Positions 45,045-45,386 of a stretch of 45,386 nt of DNA are shown here, one piece after another. Source of the DNA: Candidatus Symbiothrix dinenymphae. Lineage in GTDB: Bacteria; Bacteroidota; Bacteroidia; Bacteroidales; Azobacteroidaceae. The stretch lies in contig BBRT01000138.1 of NCBI GenBank assembly GCA_001417715.1, positions 1 to 45,386 of the forward strand. The letters run 5' to 3'. The notes under the pieces are model-generated. The model worked only from the letters and a program-made list of their open reading frames with translations. It was not told the origin of the DNA and ran no database searches. Position 1 is the first letter of the stretch, and each line of letters opens with the position of its first letter. The translations under genes and the position numbers were made by a program.

Positions 45045-45191
45045 CTAATTCCACTCATTGCGAATGCGTTTTTGATATTCCAATGGGTCTTCGCCCCATT
45101 CTATTGTGCCTGCAAACTTTTTTGCGCAGAAAGCTTTGACGGGCTTAAATTCGATACAGATAAGTATGTTTGTGTCAATTAGATAGCGCAT
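45045..45191 (-). pseudogene. VapC (PIN) start fused to an antitoxin-like tail, rearrangement remnant
   Basis: A 48-residue ORF. It starts MRYLIDTNILIC, the exact first strand of VapC-type PIN RNases with the first metal-binding Asp, but then reads IEFKPVKAFCAKKF and AGTIEWGEDPLEYQKRIRNEWN, which looks like an antitoxin C-terminal tail rather than PIN sequence. The remaining about 120 PIN residues are missing. Its TAG stop abuts the truncated isomerase-family gene. Confidence 0.55.
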
Positions 45192-45196
45192 AACAG

Positions 45197-45328
45197 TTAC
45201 TTCATTACGGCTTTATAATCCAGAATTTCGCCACACCCATTGGGATATTTTTCCCAATACTCTGCAATTTTCGACTTTCTCACAGGAGCACTTGTTGTGC
45301 TATCATTCACATTTACGGTTGTTTCCAT
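45197..45328 (-). CDS. Small VapB-like antitoxin (43 residues)
   Basis: A 43-residue ORF with its own -7 box (45360). The C-terminal half, KIAEYWEKYPNGCGEILDYKAVMK, resembles the short antitoxins encoded immediately before PIN-domain toxins in Bacteroidota. The next ORF starts 5 bases after its stop and begins like VapC, though that toxin is truncated. It is therefore an orphaned antitoxin if expressed. Family call from pattern only. Confidence 0.6.
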   Translation of the reverse strand: METTVNVNDSTTSAPVRKSKIAEYWEKYPNGCGEILDYKAVMK

Positions 45329-45359
45329 ATTTTTATTTATTTAAAATTGTTTCACCCCG

Positions 45360-45367
45360 CAAAGGTA
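45360..45367 (-). promoter_or_regulatory. -7 box (minus strand) of the small antitoxin gene
   Basis: CAAAGGTA on the + strand, 32 bases upstream of ATG 45328. Confidence 0.6.
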
Positions 45368-45386
45368 ATGCAAATTTGGAAAAAGA

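Noticed and set aside
44868..45182. A 104-residue plus-strand ORF at the right end
   Set aside because: It runs antisense to the decayed isomerase-family gene and the vapC-like remnant and has no family features.

Overview
The window comes from a member of the Bacteroidales (phylum Bacteroidota). Evidence: a SusC/SusD outer-membrane glycan uptake pair followed by DUF4959/DUF5000- and DUF4998-type lipoproteins, type IX secretion (T9SS) C-terminal sorting domains, an HU-CCDC81-type membrane protein, a DUF2723 (GT117) protein, and the phylum's -7 promoter box TAnnTTTG upstream of many genes. An anaerobic gut-type lifestyle is suggested by FlxABCD-like electron-transfer subunits, an A-type flavoprotein and a corrinoid adenosyltransferase. 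The species cannot be named from the sequence.

Layout. 1-12730 (+) is a polysaccharide utilisation locus: SusC (5' end outside the window), SusD, two surface lipoproteins, an intruding parDE toxin-antitoxin pair, a GH120 beta-xylosidase-like beta-helix enzyme and a beta-propeller/GH2 fusion; the likely substrate is xylan-type hemicellulose. 12803-14261 holds tRNA-His, a CYTH-domain protein, a DUF4294 protein and tRNA-Thr. 14307-21493 (-) is an odd tandem of T9SS YD-repeat protein, murG, T9SS LRR/InlB-repeat protein and asnB. 21605-26758 (+) is a cell-envelope operon (GT117, polysaccharide deacetylase, reduced methyltransferase, PduO-type adenosyltransferase), followed by a DUF2795 gene. 27192-29543 (-) carries a Panacea-type toxin-antitoxin pair next to tRNA-Ala and an aspartate-type aminotransferase. 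29650-31950 (+) has mlaE, mlaF and a small LRR protein. 32006-39516 (-) is an electron-transfer series (FprA-like flavoprotein with a frameshift, then flxD, flxC, flxB and flxA) interrupted twice by defence-like genes: a DNA methyltransferase/nuclease-like fusion and a deaminase/HATPase/winged-helix fusion. 39604-41336 (+) is the HU-CCDC81 gene and ftsX. 41348-45328 (-) is an OstA-like gene, a SurA-like isomerase, a decayed isomerase-family gene and the scrambled remains of a vapBC-type module.

The most striking general feature is the density of short palindromic or tandem repeat families, several of which lie in frame inside otherwise conserved genes: the SusD signal peptide, the DUF4294 signal peptide, MurG (three insertions), GT117, the methyltransferase, the OstA-like protein and the SurA-like isomerase. 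They also supply stop codons or C-termini (asnB, flxB). This resembles the Rickettsia palindromic elements, but several unrelated families are involved. The second highlight is the pair of unusual fusion genes, possibly antiviral, wedged into the Flx operon.
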